The notes under the pieces were generated by a model. That model was not told the DNA's origin. It made no database searches and saw only the letters and a program-made list of their open reading frames with translations. DNA of 64,000 nucleotides, taken from positions 1-64,000 of the forward strand of contig JAMOBD010000004.1 of assembly GCA_039908345.1 (NCBI GenBank). Direction: 5' to 3'. Of the stretch, positions 63,091 through 64,000 are shown one piece after another. Both the position numbers and the translations under genes were made by a program. The DNA is from Magnetospirillum sp. WYHS-4. Lineage in GTDB: Bacteria; Pseudomonadota; Alphaproteobacteria; Rhodospirillales; GLO-3. Within the stretch, counting starts at the first letter, position 1, and each line of letters starts with the position of its first letter.

Positions 63091-64000
63091 CACAGCACCT
63101 CCTTCAAGGCGGCGGCGAAGGCGTCCATGTCGGCTTCCGAATTGGTTTCCGTGGCGGCCACCAGCAGCAGGTCGTCCAGGCCGGGCAGCAGACGGGACAC
63201 GGGCACGCCGCCCAGGATTCCCCTGGCCGCCAGGGCCTCGACCGCCGGCGCCGCGGGCCTGGGCAGGCGGAGGGTGAATTCGTTGAAGAAGGTCCGGTTG
63301 ACCACCTGGACGCCCGGCACGGCCGCCAGCCGGTCGGCCAGGGCGATGGCGGCGGCATGGTTCAGGCGGGCCAGGCGGGCCAGGCCCGCTTCGCCCAGGA
63401 GGGTCAGGTGCATGGTGAAGGCGAGCGCGCAAAGCCCCGAGTTGGTGCAGATGTTGCTGGTCGCCTTCTCGCGCCGGATGTGCTGTTCGCGGGTGGACAG
63501 CGTCAGCACGTAGCCGCGCCGGCCGTCGGAGTCCGCCGTCTGGCCGACCAGGCGGCCGGGCATCTGGCGCACATAGGATTCCCGGGTCGCCATCAGGCCC
63601 ACGTAAGGACCGCCGAAGTTCAAGGGATTGCCCAGCGACTGGCCCTCGGCGACCACGATGTCGGCGCCCATGGCGCCCGGCGGTTCCAAGGCCCCCAGGG
63701 CGACGATCTCGGCCACCGCCACCACCAGCAGCGCTCCCCGGGCGTGGCAGGCTTCGGCCAGGGCCGCATAGTCGCGGATGTGGCCGAAGAAGGAAGGATA
63801 CTGCACCACCACGCAGGCGGTGGTCTCGTCGATGCGCCCCGCCAGGTCCTCGGCGCCCTGCCAGTCGGGCGGGGCGGCATCGAGGACGAGGCCGATGAAG
63901 CGGCCGTTGGTCGCCATCGTCTCGCGCCAGTGGGGATGCAGGCCGCCGGAAACGACGACCTTGTTCCGCTTGGCGATGCGTGCCGCCATGGTCATCGCTT
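63090..64000 (-). CDS. gcvPA: Glycine decarboxylase, subunit 1 (5' end outside window)
   Basis: About 302 C-terminal codons are visible. The frame is open to the window edge, and the full protein is about 450 residues, so the N-terminal third is missing. [36 protein letters not shown] and [11 protein letters not shown] are typical of GcvPA. It pairs with gcvPB through a one-base stop/start overlap. Confidence 0.96.
   Translation of the reverse strand, partial: AMTMAARIAKRNKVVVSGGLHPHWRETMATNGRFIGLVLDAAPPDWQGAEDLAGRIDETTACVVVQYPSFFGHIRDYAALAEACHARGALLVVAVAEIVALGALEPPGAMGADIVVAEGQSLGNPLNFGGPYVGLMATRESYVRQMPGRLVGQTADSDGRRGYVLTLSTREQHIRREKATSNICTNSGLCALAFTMHLTLLGEAGLARLARLNHAAAIALADRLAAVPGVQVVNRTFFNEFTLRLPRPAAPAVEALAARGILGGVPVSRLLPGLDDLLLVAATETNSEADMDAFAAALKEVL

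Overview
The window is about 65% GC and reads as the chromosome of a free-living alphaproteobacterium, probably of the Rhodospirillales. Supporting marks are a GAAC-N7-GAAC type LexA box, the lexA/comEC/gltX/gltA cluster, hisZ-purA, a split glycine decarboxylase (gcvPA/gcvPB) and EgtA/plant-type gshA. No species is claimed.

Layout. 1-3,000: a copper-type TonB receptor with a DUF2946 protein upstream and a TonB-like gene downstream. 3,000-14,250: housekeeping genes, including two tandem cold-shock genes with duplicated leaders, rlmJ, a pair of 69-residue paralogues, def, rpsU, a CBS protein, thpR, a HAD hydrolase, fructosamine kinase, LMW phosphatase, a methyltransferase, a uracil-DNA glycosylase, dsbD and a peroxiredoxin. 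14,250-21,250: a complete type II-C CRISPR-Cas locus. It holds a divergent tracrRNA, a 1038-residue Cas9 with all catalytic residues, Cas1, Cas2 and an array of 35 full repeats, one truncated repeat and 34 spacers. 21,300-25,770: a secreted protein, hisZ, purA, a DUF1223 protein and tRNA-Arg(CCG).

25,770-33,000: a six-gene anaerobic-respiration operon (TAT-exported molybdopterin catalytic subunit, four-cluster ferredoxin, di-haem c, TorD chaperone, hepta-haem c, cytochrome b). It is bracketed by the 3' end of tRNA-Arg and a partial copy of that 3' end beside integrase debris, so it looks like a genomic island. 33,000-39,600: a membrane protein, an FkbM methyltransferase, a FecR-like protein, a YkgJ cysteine-cluster protein, and aprBA (adenylylsulfate reductase) behind a TTGACA promoter and a long leader with a 15-bp direct repeat. 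39,600-64,000: mazG-like, a response regulator, an oligopeptide-binding protein, a diguanylate cyclase, hisN with a newly seen 55-residue membrane protein, lexA, comEC, gltX, gltA, a lipoprotein, an Ntn-hydrolase-like protein, gshA, rsmE, ubiA, a TolC-like protein, a sensor kinase/response regulator/SulP/UspA cluster, and gcvPBA running off the right edge.

How the parts work together. The tracrRNA anti-repeat pairs with the repeat only if the array is transcribed leftward. A U-tract terminator between cas2 and the array, facing leftward, and a TGCTA extended -10 at the end of every repeat both agree with this. The molybdoenzyme operon supplies a quinone-cytochrome b-multihaem route to a periplasmic reductase or oxidase. 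With aprBA and YkgJ nearby, sulfur-compound respiration is the leading guess, but the substrate cannot be read from sequence.
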